Positions 1-13,000 of a DNA stretch of 64,000 nt are shown here, in pieces (the stretch's first letter is position 1; every line of letters begins with the position of its first letter). The translations under genes were made by a program, and so were the position numbers. The notes below the pieces were generated by a model. The model had not been told where the DNA came from. It was given only the letters and a program-made list of their open reading frames with translations, and did no database searches. The stretch comes from Alopecurus myosuroides (taxonomy: Eukaryota; Streptophyta; Magnoliopsida; Poales; Poaceae), in the NCBI GenBank assembly GCA_028641055.1, contig CM054057.1:723255931-723319930 (forward strand), given 5' to 3'.

Positions 1-752
1 CTCTTTGCTTTGGCATGCGAGCCAGATAAGCGAGTAAGAGTGTATTCAACATGTATCGTTGACGGTGTCCGGTACCACACTCTTGACCGTGAGAAAAACA
101 GAAAGACACAGAATAGTGGAATAGTCACCGAGGGAGGTCGCGATGGTGAGCCTTTTGACTTCTATGGTCAGCTCAGAAGCATCATACATTTGAAGTACAA
201 CTCCAGCGGAGGCATGGACCGTTCAGTTTTCTTATTTCGGTGTGACTGGTTCGATCTTAGTGTCAAGAGGAACATCGAATTGAGAGATGATGGACACTTC
301 AGAAGCATCAACACTGGAATGCTTTTAAGAATGATCCTTTTATTCTGACAACTCAAGAAACAAAGGTTTTCTATGTGCCAGACACCTATTTGCAGGGAAG
401 TTGGCAAGTTGTGCAAAAGTTCCAGCATAGACACTTCTGGAGTATTAAGGAAACTGAAGTGGAAAAGGGTCCAGGTGGTGGTGGCCTAACATATCAGGAT
501 GATGATTGTATAGAAGTTCCGGTGCAGACACGTGAAGCCAATGTCCAAACCAGAATGCAAATGGACCGGCAAGAACATGTTCTTGTAGATGCTGCAGTTG
601 TAGAAGGCATTAAGAAAAAAAGAAAGGTTGTTGTCAATGAACATGAAAGCGAGGATGGAGGAGATGATACTATGTTGCGGTATGCTAGTGATGATGAGAA
701 AAATAGGACTGGGCATAGAATTCCTGGTTTTGGCATCGATGACGATGAGTAG
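1..752 (+). pseudogene. C-terminal end of CACTA TNP2-type transposase (DUF4216 region), frameshifted
   Basis: This is the 3' end of a TNP2-like transposase gene of an En/Spm (CACTA) element; the 5' part lies left of the window. The reading frame from position 10 carries the DUF4216 hallmark words (VYSTCIVDGVRYHT, FYGQLRSIIHLKYN, VFLFRCDWFDL). Near 303-318 the coding signal moves to another frame, which goes on with NDPFILTTQETKVFYVPDT and SWQVVQKFQHRHFW and ends at a stop at 750-752. One small indel therefore breaks the gene. The tail is acidic and charged and holds a Lys/Arg cluster (KKKRK, near 615-630) that could be a nuclear localisation signal. TNP2 proteins bind and cut the transposon ends. 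The assignment rests on motif recognition and is firm; the exact indel base is not. Confidence 0.85.
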
Positions 753-779
753 CATATGTTCAGGAAGGTAAAAAACATA

Positions 780-1215
780 ACTATGCTTCTGGAATTTAGA
801 TAGTACTAACCTACTGGAATTTCATTGATGTTAGATAGTACTAACCTTTTGGAATTGTATTGCAGCCTGATGCATCTTGTAGTAACTTGATGTCTCCAAG
901 ATGCGTGTTGCTTGATCAAGATGGATGCCTATTGCACAAGATGGATGCCTGTTGCTTCCTGTAGCTGAAACTTGTAGCTGTCTGTTGGATCTTGTAGTTG
1001 ATGCTTGTTGCTGAAACTTGTAGCTGAATTTCTGGATGAAACTTGTAGTTGAATTTGTAGCGTGTTGTTGAAACTGAATTTGTATTGAATTTGTAGCGTG
1101 TTGTTGAAGCTGAATTTTTGGATGGATCTTGTAGTTGATGCAACAGGTTGTTGTCTGTTGCACAAGGTTGCTTGATGGCACAAGATGGATGTTGCTTGAT
1201 GAATTGCTGTTGAAA
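780..1215. repeat. Degenerate short-period repeat tract
   Basis: Downstream of the TNP2 stop, the sequence is built from imperfect repeats of TTGTAGCTGAA and TTGTAGTTGAA words mixed with AAGATGGATG words, with repeat spacing of roughly 14-60 bases. Open frames on the minus strand here are Gln/Thr/Ser-rich translations of the repeat and are not genes. It looks like a decayed minisatellite in the 3' flank of the transposase gene. Confidence 0.7.
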
Positions 1216-1253
1216 CTGAATTTATGCTTGCTGTTGAGAAATGACCAAAAAAA

Positions 1254-1284
1254 GGTTGAGACCTGGGACTCGAACCCAGGACCT
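1254..1284 (-). repeat. tRNA T-arm-like 31-mer, copy 1
   Basis: On the minus strand this reads as a T-arm: CCTGGG stem, GTTCGAG-type loop, CCCAGG stem. It includes a GGTTCGAGTCC word that matches the RNA polymerase III B-box consensus. An identical 31-base copy lies at 1429-1459. I see no convincing D-arm or anticodon arm, so this is a tRNA-derived relic or SINE-like piece and not a working tRNA gene. Confidence 0.5.
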
Positions 1285-1428
1285 AAGGTTCATGCCGATT
1301 GTGTCTTGCCATAAGGATGCACTAGTGATATTGGTAGATAGTGATGTATAACAACTTTTATATATAACTTGCATATTCTCTAAACTCGAACAGATAGTTC
1401 AGGACTGGGACTATAATGGAAAAAAGAG

Positions 1429-1459
1429 GGTTGAGACCTGGGACTCGAACCCAGGACCT
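1429..1459 (-). repeat. tRNA T-arm-like 31-mer, copy 2
   Basis: Identical over 31 bases to 1254-1284, 175 bases away and in the same orientation. In both copies the match begins just after an A-rich stretch and stops abruptly at its right edge. The rest of the two neighbourhoods is not obviously alike. It is the same tRNA-derived relic. Confidence 0.5.
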
Positions 1460-2007
1460 CTAGTTCGAATAGATAGCTCATTTGCACTGGGAGAGATATG
1501 TGATCTTGAAATAGTAGGATGTTTACAGCATTTTATATATAACATTTTTGTGTGCCAATTCACTTAAAAATAACTAAAATTTAACGGGAGGTTAACAAAA
1601 TGTAAATACTGGAGGAAACACTGAATACTCTAGCATGTTCAAATCCAGAATACTGGAGCAAACAGAAAATACATTGGTTCATTGTAAAACTCACATAACA
1701 CAGAGTACTGGAGCAAACGCAGAACACATTCCATAACACAAACTCACATAGGTTCCATAAACTGACATAGGTTCAAAAGCATAATACTCTAGGCACAAAC
1801 TGACATAGGTTCCATAATTGACAGACACATCACATAAATTAAGAGACAAACATATTACTAACATGACAACCTGACATAAACATCTTGTCAGTTCAAAAGC
1901 ATCAGAGACATGGCTTCAGCTTAAGCTTATTCACACAGCCCCCCACATGGCTTCAGCTTCTTCACAACCAACTTGAGACCTGAAGTGTTCATGAGGGTGC
2001 GGCGAAA
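1460..2007. other. AT-rich 3' flank of the antisense gene, no gene seen
   Basis: AT-rich sequence with loosely repeated words such as CACATAGGTTCCATAA and ATACTGGAGCAAAC between 1600 and 1850. It probably includes the 3' UTR of the minus-strand B3-like gene that ends at 2008. I see no coding signal. Confidence 0.5.
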
Positions 2008-2670
2008 CTAGAAGAGAAGGATATCTCCCACTTTGAACTTCTCGCCCCATTTGTTCACCACAGACATCCACTGCATCGTCATCATGGCCCTGTTGTCACC
2101 TTTGGCTTTCCCAAGCAGGATCTTGACATCACTTTTGTCATTTCTGCGATGATAGACCTTAATGGTAGCTTCCTTTCTAGGCAGGTGCCTTAGGTGCTTG
2201 CTGAGGTGATCCTTGGTATATTTCTTGGTGAAATACTGCAAGGAAAATGTAAGCAATTAGTCACTGTGGAAAAAGATACCAACAAACATGAAGAAAGTGT
2301 GGTACAGGTCAATCTACCATTTTTCCTTTGATTTTGATGGTGTGTGACTTCTGCAAAGTGCAGATGTAGAATGGCTTGTGTGGTTTGTTGTTGGCACAGA
2401 ACTCCTTGAGCAATGCCACCTGTCGGTGGTCCATCGCAACTTTGTTTCCAAACTCGCAATGTGGTGCATAGGTGTCATGTCCCTTATTACCTGGGCCTAC
2501 ATACAAGGATTAAGAAATGTAAATACAAAACTGAATCAGCACTAAAAGAAATCAGAAGCACGAGTACAAGCCATACCTATGATGGTCTTGGTCCTGGTGC
2601 ACACTTCATCGTCACTTATGGCAATTGCGTCAACGACAATTGCGTCAACTTCCTCCTGTTTCACATCCAT
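2008..2670 (-). CDS. Three-exon gene for a small B3-like DNA-binding protein
   Basis: Minus-strand gene with coding exons at 2670-2577, 2496-2318 and 2235-2008. Both introns have GT and AG borders, and the frames join without a stop to give 166 residues. The start ATG (2668-2670) is six bases after a good acceptor (TTTTTTATTAG). The N-terminus is acidic. Residues about 75-166 resemble a plant B3 domain: KPFYICTL near the first strand, LPRKEATIKV in the middle, and W-x(7)-W-x-x-KF-x-VGDILLF at the end, which matches the usual W..F...GD.L.F close. B3 proteins bind DNA as transcription factors, usually in the nucleus. The gene sits antisense between the two transposase genes of the CACTA element. 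It is either an element gene or a captured host gene. Unlike its neighbours it has no nonsense codon or frameshift. The B3 assignment is from pattern only. Confidence 0.65.
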
Positions 2671-3488
2671 TGTGGCCTAATAAAAAAGACAACAATAATT
2701 TAGATACTACTTTACATGTATTTCAACTAACAGCTTATTATATCTAACAGCTACCAACAAAAACCACTATAACTAACCAACATAATTCCTACCTCTAATA
2801 GCTACCAAGCAAGACATGAATCAGTGCATAAAGGTATAATCTTCCTACAAACTACACAGCAACGGAATCAGTGCACAAAGATAATAGCTTCCTACAAACT
2901 ACACAGCAACAGAAGCAATGCACAAAGATGAGTTACAAGGAAATATAGGCAAGGCCCCATTCTGGCTCCTTTTTTTGTCAGAGTGCATTATAAACAGTAA
3001 GTTACAACAAGTTCCAAATTACAGAAGTCCATTATAAACCAAGAACTATGCAAAGGAACATGTAACTGTTGGAAAAATTGGGCAATTTAATGTTTCAGAT
3101 ATAAATCATGATTACAACAAGTAAATCATTATACTAGAAATGCACATGCAAGATGCAGCATCAACCATGATTAACTTACAGGTTCTAGCTAGATCACAGC
3201 AGTTGGTTCATTGTAAACCAGAAACCTTTGCAAGACCACTTGAGCAGTTAGGGGATTAATCGAAAATAAGGAGAAACATCGGTGGATAGGGAGAGGCAAA
3301 TCCACACGCGAATGATAGGTGGGACACGAGGAAACGGCGGCGATGGTCGACGTTGCTCTAAAGCTAGGAGAAACGGCGGCGGAGGAGGTACACGAGGAAA
3401 CGGCGGCGATATGGTTGTCGTTGCATTGCCCTAAATCTAGCAGAAACGGCGGTGGAGGAGGGACACGAGGAGGGACATGAGATCTCAC
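2671..3488 (-). other. Probable 5' UTR intron of the B3-like gene
   Basis: AT-rich stretch between a donor-like AG|GTGAGA (exon end at 3489, minus strand) and the acceptor TTTTTTATTAG just above the start codon. It includes a GC-rich part at 3290-3480 with repeated ACGAGGAAACGGCGGCGA words. I see no separate gene in it. Confidence 0.45.
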
Positions 3489-3720
3489 CTTGAGTGGGGG
3501 GTTTCCTCCGGCGCGGGCGACGGAATCGGTGGCCGGCGCGGACGATGGAATTGGCGCGTGTACTCTGAACTGTCGAGGTGGAGTGGGGAGGCAACGTGGC
3601 GAGGCGAAGTGGCGAGGTGGGTGGGGGGAATTGAATAGGAGGTGGAATCGAGAACCTCGACTCCTCTCTGCCCTACGTGGCCTCACTGACGCGTGGGTCC
3701 CACGGACAGGGGCCCACATG
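3489..3720 (-). promoter_or_regulatory. GC-rich first (5' UTR) exon and promoter area of the B3-like gene
   Basis: This segment is GC-rich and, read on the minus strand, C-rich with CCACCTCGCC-type words. It ends in AAG|GTGAGATCTC, a strong donor. The same plan, a GC-rich leader exon followed by a leader intron before the ATG, is seen for the plus-strand gene at 14983-15969. The promoter should lie just above about 3720. No clear TATA box was found. Confidence 0.45.
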
Positions 3721-4053
3721 TAAGCGCCACAACTTTACTGGTGGAGGATTTGAGTGGTGTTGGAATGGTGCTGTGGAGGCATTTTGCTTAATCACATTTG
3801 AATAAATGAAAATTTCAAAAAACAACCATTATCTCAGCACTCAAAACGGTTGTTTTCTGTGAAACAGCTCCCGAGATGATCGTTCGAAATGGCACCAATC
3901 CATTTTTCCCTCGAAGTTGACCTCATTCTAGGCTACATCACCAAAAATCACGAGTTTCCGGTAATTCTGCCTATTTTAGCCCATTTAGACAGTTTCATGC
4001 CGATTCAGCTCGAAACGGCTCGATTTTGAACTGCGGCTCCTTCACAGATCTCC

Positions 4054-7000
4054 CTTTTTTTGTGGATACTAGGAAAATTTTGCAACATATTTTTTTGAAT
4101 TTTCTGTAATTTTCAAAGCCGGTTTCGGAAAACGATCAAAACGGAGGACATGACCGTTCGTACCTAGGTGTTGAATCTTGATGAACTCTTGGTGTATCTA
4201 TGTTGAATAGGTACTTGGCTACCTAAAAATGATTTTTTCCAAAAATAAAGAGAAAACTACAAGTCACCTGTAGTTCAAATTTGGCCCGGTTTCAGCTGAA
4301 TCGGCAACATATTTTGTGTATGTGCTTCACAAAAATAGCCAGTTTTGACACCCCGGAAATGGAAAATGGTATTTGTATTCAACAAAAAATACTTCTTCGT
4401 GAACATTGTATATTGTACCAATATGCATCTTTGTGTGGAATATGGTCACATTTAAACAAACTATGCCATGGATGTGGCCAAAACATCAGTCATTTCACCT
4501 GAAAGCCATGAATCTTCGTGTACGAGATAGCTCATTTCTGTGAACACATTTGCCACCAAATTTTCCTATTCCAAGTTTATTATTTTTTGTGGATACTAGG
4601 ACATATATAACAACACCATGCGAAGATCTTGCATCGCTTCAAGTTTTTTTGAATTTTCTGTAATTTTCAAAGCCGGTTTCGGAAAACGGTCAAAACGGGG
4701 GACATGACCGTTCGTACCTAGGTGTTGAATCTTGATGAACTCTTGGTGTATCTATGTTGAAATAGGTACTTGGCTACCTAAAAAAGATTTTTTCAAAAAA
4801 TAAAGAGAAAACTACAAGTCACATGTAGTTCAAATTTGGCCCGGTTTCACCTGAATCGACAGAAATTTGTCTTTTCCAAAGGAGGTGTATTTTGAGCTAT
4901 CGAGAGGTAGTAAGTTTGTTATTTGTAGATAAAATATAACATAATATACTTAGAATTTTAATTTGTACATTTTTGCAACATATTTTGTGTATGTGCTTCA
5001 CAAAAATAGCCAGTTTTGACACCCCGGAAATGGAAAATGGTATTTGTATTCAACAAAAAATAAAACTTTCTTCGTGAACATTGTTATTTGTATAAATATG
5101 CATCTTTGTGTGGAATATGGTCACATTTAAACAAACTATGCCATGGATGTGGCCAAAACATCAGTCATTTCACCTGAAAGCCATGAATCTTCGTGTACGA
5201 GATAGCTCATTTCTGTGAACACATTTGCCACCAAATTTTCCTATTCCAAGTTTATTATTTTTTGTGGATACTAGGACATATATAACAACACCATGCGAAG
5301 ATCTTGCATCGCTTCAAGTTTTTTTGAATTTTCTGTAATTTTCAAAGCCGGTTTCGGAAAACGGTCAAAACGGGGGACATGACCGTTCGTACCTAGGTGT
5401 TGAATCTTGATGAACTCTTGGTGTATCTATGTTGAAGTAGGTACTTGGCTACCTAAAAAAGATTTTTTCAAAAAATAAAGAGAAAACTACAAGTCACATG
5501 TAGTTCAAATTTGGCCCGGTTTCACCTGAATCGACAGAAATTTGTCTTTTCCAAAGGAGGTGTATTTTGAGCTATCGAGAGGTAGTAAGTTTGTTATTTG
5601 TAGATCAAATATAACATAATATACTTAGAATTTTAATTTGTACATTTTTGCAACATATTTTGTGTATGTGCTTCACAAAAATACCCAGTTTTGACACCCC
5701 GGAAATGGAAAATGGTATTTGTATTCAACAAAAAATAAAACTTTCTTCGTGAACATTGTTATTTGTACCAATATGCATCTTTGTGTGGAATATGGTCACA
5801 TTTAAACAAACTATGCCATGGATGTGGCCAAAACATCCGTCATTTCACCCGAAAACCATGAATCTTCGTACGAGATAGCTCATTTATGTGAACATATTTT
5901 CCACCAAATTGTCGTATTCCAAGTTTATTATTTTTTGTGGATAATAGGACATATATATCAACACCACGCGAAGATCTTGCATCGCTTCATGTTTTTTTGA
6001 ATTTTCTGTAATTTTCAAAGCCGATTTCGGAAAACGGTCAAAACGGGGGACATGACCGTTCGTACCTAGGTGTTGAATCTTGATGAACTCTTGGTGTATC
6101 TATGTTGAAATAGGTACTTGGCTACCTAAAAATGATTTTTTCAAAAAATAAAGAGAAAACTACAAGTCACATGTAGTTCAAATTTGGCCCGGTTTCACCT
6201 GAATCGACAGAAATTTGTCTTTTTCAATGGAGGTGTATTTTGAGCTATTGAGAGGTAGTAAGTTTGTTATTTGTAGATCAAATATGACATAATATATTTA
6301 GAATTTTAATTTTTACATTTTTGCAACATATTTTGTGTATGTGCTTCACAAAAATAGCCAGTTTTGACACCCTGGAAATGGAAAATGGTATTTGTATTCA
6401 ACGAAAAATAAATCTTTCTTCGTGAACATTGTTAGTTGTACCAATATGCATCTTTGTGTGGAATATGGTAACATTTATACAAACTATGCCATGGATGTGG
6501 CCAAACATCCATCATTTCTCCGAAAGCCATGAATCTTCGTACGAGATAGCTCATTTCTTGTGAACACATTTTCCACCAAATTGTCTTATTCCAAGTTTAT
6601 TATTTTTGGTGGATACTAGGATATATAAAACAACACCACACGAAGATTTTTCATCGTTTTGAGTATTTTTTTTGAATTTTCTGTAATTTTCAAAGCCGGT
6701 TTCGGAAAACGGTCAAAACGGGGGACACGACCGTTCGTACCTAGGTGTTGAATATTGATGAAATCTTGGTGTATCTATGTTGAAATAGGTACTTGTCTAC
6801 ATAAAAATGATTTTTTCAAAAAATAAAGAGAAAACTACAAGTCACCTGTAGTTCAAATTTGGCCCGGTTTCAACTGAATCGGCAAAAATTTGTCTTTTTC
6901 AATGGAGGTTTATTTTGAGCTATTGAGAGGTAGTAAGTTTTTTATTTGTAGATAAAATATGACATAATATATTTATAATTTTAATTTGTACATTTTTGCA

Positions 7001-10000
7001 ACATATTTTGTGTATGTGCTTCACAAAAATAGCCAGTTTTGACACCCCGGAAATGGAATGGTATTTGTATTCAACAAAAAATAAAATTTTTTGTGAACAT
7101 TGTTATTTGTACCAATATGCATCTTTGTGTTGAATATGGTCGCATTTAAACAAACTATGCCATGGATGTGGCCAAAACATCCATCATTTCACCCGAAAGC
7201 CATGAATCTTCGTACGAGATAGCTCATTTCTGTGAACACATTTTCCACCAAATTGTCGTATTCCAAGTTTATTATTTTTTGTGGATACTAGGACATATAT
7301 AACAACACCGCGAATCTTTCCATCGTTTCGAGTTTTTTTTGAATTTTCTATAATTTTCAAAGCCCGTTTCGGAAAACGGAAAAAACGGGGGACATGACCG
7401 TTCGTACCTAGGTGTTGAATCTTGATGAACTCTTGGTGTATCTATGTTGAAATAGTTACTTGGCTACCTAAAAATGATTTTTCAAAAAATAAGAGAAAAC
7501 TAGTCACATGTAGTTCAAATTTGGCCCGGTTTCACCTGAATCAACAGAAATTATCTTTTCCAAAGGAGGTGTATTTTGAGCTATTGAGAGGTAGTAAGTT
7601 TGTTATATTGTACATCAAATATAACATAATATTTATAATTTAAATTTGTACATTTTTGCAACATTTTTGTGTATGTGCTTCACAAAAATAGCCAGTTTGA
7701 CACCCCGAAAAATGGAAAATGGTATTCGTATTCAGCAAAAAATAAAACTTTCTTCGTGAACATTGTTATTTGTAGCAATCTGCATATTTTCGTGGAATAT
7801 GGTCACATTTAAAACAAACTATGCCATGGATGTGGCCAAAACATCCATCATTTCACCCGAAAGTCATGAATCTTCGTACGAGATAGCTCATTTCTGTGAA
7901 CACATTTTCCACCAAATTGTCGTATTCCAAGTTTATTATTTTTTTGTGTATACTAGGACATATATAACAAACCACGCGACTATCTTGCATCGTTTCGAGT
8001 CTTTTGAATTTTCTGTAATTTTCAAAGCCGGTTTCGGAAAACGGTCAAAACGGGGGACATGACCGTTCGTACCTAGGTGTTGAATCTTGATGATCTTGGT
8101 GTATCTATGTTGAATTAGGTACTTGGCTACCTAAAAATAATTTTTTCAAAATAAAGAGAAAACTACAAGTCACCTGTAGTTCAAATTTGGCCGGTTTCAA
8201 TGAATCGGCAGAAATTTGTCTTTTCCAAGGAGGTGTATTTTGAGCTATTGAGAGGTAGTAAGTTTGTTATTTGTAGATCAAATATGACATATATATTTAG
8301 AAATTTAATTTGTACATTTTTGCAACATATTTTGTGTATGTGCTTCACAAAAATAGCCAGTTTTGACACCCCGGAAATGGAAAATGGTATTTGTATTCAA
8401 CGAAAAATAAACTTCTTTGTGAACATTGTTATTTGTACCAATATGCATCTTTGTGTTGAATATGGTCGCATTTAAACAAACTATGCCATGGATGTGGCCA
8501 AAACAACATCATTTCACCCTAAGCCATGAATCTTCGTACGAGATAGCTCATTTCTGTGAACACATTTTCCCAAAATGTCGTATTCCAAGTTTATTATTTT
8601 TTGTGGATACTAGGACATATATAACAACACCACGCGAATATCTTCCATCGTTTCGAGTTTTTTTGAATTTTCTATAATTTTCAAAGCCCGTTTCGGAAAA
8701 CGGGAAAAAACGGGGGACATGACCGTTCGTACCTAGGTGTTGAATCTGATGAACTTTGGTGTATCTATGTTGAAATAGTTACTTGGCTACCTAAAAATGA
8801 TTTTTTCAAAAAATAAAGAGAAAACTACAAGTCACATGTAGTTCAAATTTGGCCGGTTTCACCTGAATCAACAGAAATTTATCTTTTCCAAAGGAGGTGT
8901 ATTTTGAGCTATTGAGAGGTAGTAAGTTTGTTATTTGTACATCAAATATAACATAATATATTTATAATTTAAATTTGTACATTTTTGCAACATATTTTGT
9001 GTATGTGCTTCACAAAAATAGCCAGTTTTGACACCCCGAAAATGGAAAATGGTATTCGTATTCAGCAAAAAATAAAACTTTCTTCGTGAACATTGTTATT
9101 TGTAGCAATCTGCATATTTTCGTGGAATATGGTCACATTTAAACAAACTATGCCATGGATGTGGCCAAAACATCCATCATTTCACCCGAAAGTCATGAAT
9201 CTTCGTACGAGATAGCTCATTTCTGTGAACACATTTTCCACCAAATTGTCGTATTCCAAGTTTATTATTTTTTGTGTATACTAGGACATATAACAACACC
9301 ACGCGACTATCTTGCATCGTTTCGAGTCTTTTTGAATTTTCTGTAATTTTCAAAGCCGGTTTCGGAAAACGGTCAAAACGGGGGACATGACCGTTCGTAC
9401 CTAGGTGTTGAATCTTGATGAACTCTTGGTGTATCTATGTTGAATTAGGTACTTGGCTACCTAAAAATAATTTTTTCAAAAAATAAAGAGAAAACTACAA
9501 GTCACCTGTAGTTCAAATTTGGCCCGGTTTCAACTGAATCGGCAGAAATTTGTCTTTTCCAAAGGAGGTGTATTTTGAGCTATTGAGAGGTAGTAAGTTT
9601 GTTATTTGTAGATCAAATATGACATAATATATTTAGAAATTTAATTTGTACATTTTTGCAACATATTTTGTGTATGTGCTTCACAAAAATAGCCAGTTTT
9701 GACACCCCGGAAATGGAAAATGGTATTTGTATTCAACGAAAAATAAAACTTTCTTTGTGAACATTGTTATTTGTACCAATATGCATCTTTGTGTTGAATA
9801 TGGTCGCATTTAAACAAACTATGCCATGGATGTGGCCAAAACATCCATCATTTCACCCGAAAGCCATGAATCTTCGTACGAGATTGCTCATTTCTGTGAA
9901 CACATTTTCCACCAAATTGTCGTATTCCAAGTTTATTATTTTTTGTGGATACTAGGACATATATAACAACACCACGCGAATATCTTCCATCGTTTCGAGT

Positions 10001-13000
10001 TTTTTTTGAATTTTCTATAATTTTCAAAGCCCGTTTCGGAAAACGGAAAAAACGGGGGACATGACCGTTCGTACCTAGGTGTTGAATCTTGATGAACTCT
10101 TGGTGTATCTATGTTGAAATAGTTACTTGGCTACCTAAAAATGATTTTTTCAAAAAATAAAGAGAAAACTACAAGTCACATGTAGTTCAAATTTGGCCCG
10201 GTTTCACCTGAATCAACAGAAATTTATCTTTTCCAAAGGAGGTGTATTTTGAGCTATTGAGAGGTAGTAAGTTTGTTATTTGTACATCAAATATAACATA
10301 ATATATTTATAATTTAAATTTGTACATTTTTGCAACATATTTTGTGTATGTGCTTCACAAAAATAGCCAGTTTTGACACCCCGAAAATGGAAAATGGTAT
10401 TCGTATTCAGCAAAAAATAAAACTTTCTTCGTGAACATTGTTATTTGTAGCAATCTGCATATTTTCGTGGAATATGGTCACATTTAAACAAACTATGCCA
10501 TGGATGTGGCCAAAACATCCATCATTTCACCCGAAAGTCATGAATCTTCGTACGAGATAGCTCATTTCTGTGAACACATTTTCCACCAAATTGTCGTATT
10601 CCAAGTTTATTATTTTTTGTGTATACTAGGACATATATAACAACACCACGCGACTATCTTGCATCGTTTCGAGTCTTTTTGAATTTTCTGTAATTTTCAA
10701 AGCCGGTTTCGGAAAACGGTCAAAACGGGGGACATGACCGTTCGTACCTAGGTGTTGAATCTTGATGAACTCTTGGTGTATCTATGTTGAATTAGGTACT
10801 TGGCTACCTAAAAATAATTTTTTCAAAAAATAAAGAGAAAACTACAAGTCACCTGTAGTTCAAATTTGGCCCGGTTTCAACTGAATCGGCAGAAATTTGT
10901 CTTTTCCAAAGGAGGTGTATTTTGAGCTATTGAGAGGTAGTAAGTTTGTTATTTGTAGATCAAATATGACATAATATATTTAGAAATTTAATTTGTACAT
11001 TTTTGCAACATATTTTGTGTATGTGCTTCACAAAAATAGCCAGTTTTGACACCCCGGAAATGGAAAATGGTATTTGTATTCAACGAAAAATAAAACTTTC
11101 TTCGTGAACATTGTTAGTTGTACCAATATGCATCTTTTTGTGGAATATGGTAACATTTATACAAACTATGCCATGGATGTGGCCAAACATCCATCATTTC
11201 CCCGAAAGCCATGAATCTTCGTACGAGATAGCTCATTTCTGTGAACACATTTTCCACCAAATTGTCGTATTCGAAGTTTATTATTTTTGGTGGATACTAG
11301 GATATATAAAACAACACCACACAAAGATGTTTCATCGTTTTGAGTATTTTTTTTGAATTTTCTGCAATTTTCAAAGCCGGTTTCGGAAAACGGTCAAAAC
11401 GGGGGACACGACCGTTCGTACCTAGGTGTTGAATCTTGATGAAATCTTGGTGTATCTATGTTGAAATAGGTACTTGTCTACCTAAAAATGATTTTTTTCA
11501 AAAAATAAAGAGAAAACTACAAGTCACCTGTAGTTCAAATTTGGCCCGGTTTCAACTGAATCGGCAAAAATTTGTCTTTTTCAATGGAGGTGTATTTTGA
11601 GCTATTGGGAGGTAGTAAGTTTTTTATTTGTAGATAAAATATGACATAATATATTTATAATTTTAATTTGTACATTTTTGCAACATATTTTGTGTATGTG
11701 CTTCACAAAAATAGCCAGTTTTGACACCCCGGAAATGGAAAATGGTATTTGTATTCAACAAAAAATAAAACTTTCTTCGTGAACATTGTTATTTGTACCA
11801 ATATGCATCTTTGTGTTGAATATGGTCGCATTTAAACAAACTATTCCATGGATATGGCCAAAACATCCGTCATTTCACCCGAAATCCATGAATCTTCGTA
11901 CGAGATAGCTCATTTCTGTGAACACATTTTCCACCAAATTGTCGTATTCCAAGTTTATTATTTTTTGTGGATACTAGGACATATATAACAACACCACGCG
12001 AATATCTTCCATCGTTTCGAGTTTTTTTGAATTTTCTATAATTTTCAAAGCCCGTTTCGGAAAACGGTCAGAACGGGGGACATGACCGTTCGTACCTAGG
12101 TGTTGAATCTTGATGAACTCTTGGTGTATCTATGTTGAAATAGTTACTTGGCTACCTAAAAATGATTTTTTTCAAAAAATAAAGAGAAAACTACAAGTCA
12201 CATGTAGTTCAAATTTGGCCCGGTTTCACCTGAATCGACAGAAATTTATCTTTTCCAAAGGAGGTGTATTTTGAGCTATTGAGAGGTAGTAAGTTTGTTA
12301 TTTGTACATCAAATATAACATAATATATTTATAATTTAAATTTGTACATTTTTGCAACATATTTTGTGTATGTGCTTCACAAAAATAGCCAGTTTTGACA
12401 CCCCGAAAATGGAAAATGGTATTCGTATTCAGCAAAAAATAAAACTTTCTTCGTGAACATTGTTATTTGTAGCAATATGCATGTTTGTGTGGAATATGGT
12501 CACATTTAAACAAACTATGCCATGGATGTGGCCAAAACATCCATCATTTCACCCGAAAGCCATGAATCTTCGTACGAGATAGCTCATTTCTGTGAACACA
12601 TTTTCCACCAAATTGTCGTATTCCAAGTTTATTATTTTTTGTGTATACTAGGACAAATATAACAACACCACGCGAATATCTTGCATCGTTTCGATCTTTT
12701 TGAATTTTCTGTAATTTTCAAAGCCGGTTTCGGAAAACGGTCAAAACGGGGGACATGACCGTTCGTACCTAGGTGTTGAATCTTGATGAACTCTTGGTGT
12801 ATCTATGTTGAATTAGGTACTTGGGTACCTAAAAATAATTTTTTCAAAAAATAAAGAGAAAACTACAAGCCACATGTAGTTCAAATTTGGCCCGTTTTCA
12901 ACTGAATCGGCAGAAATTTGTCTTTTCCAAAGGAGGTGTATTTTGAGCTATTGAGAGGTAGTAAGTTTGTTATTTGTAGATCAAATATAACATAATATAT

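Noticed and set aside
1254..1330. Functional tRNA gene on the minus strand
   Set aside because: Only the T-arm is convincing; D-arm, anticodon arm and acceptor pairing are not seen.
3189..3719. 176-codon minus-strand frame in GC-rich sequence
   Set aside because: Composition is Pro/Ser/Arg driven by GC content. The segment fits a 5' UTR exon plus intron of the B3-like gene better.
5818..11356. Recurring 60-99-codon open frames (MDVAKTS... type) in the tandem array
   Set aside because: They recur because the 672-bp units are alike; stops and indels shift between units, and no promoter, signal or domain is visible.
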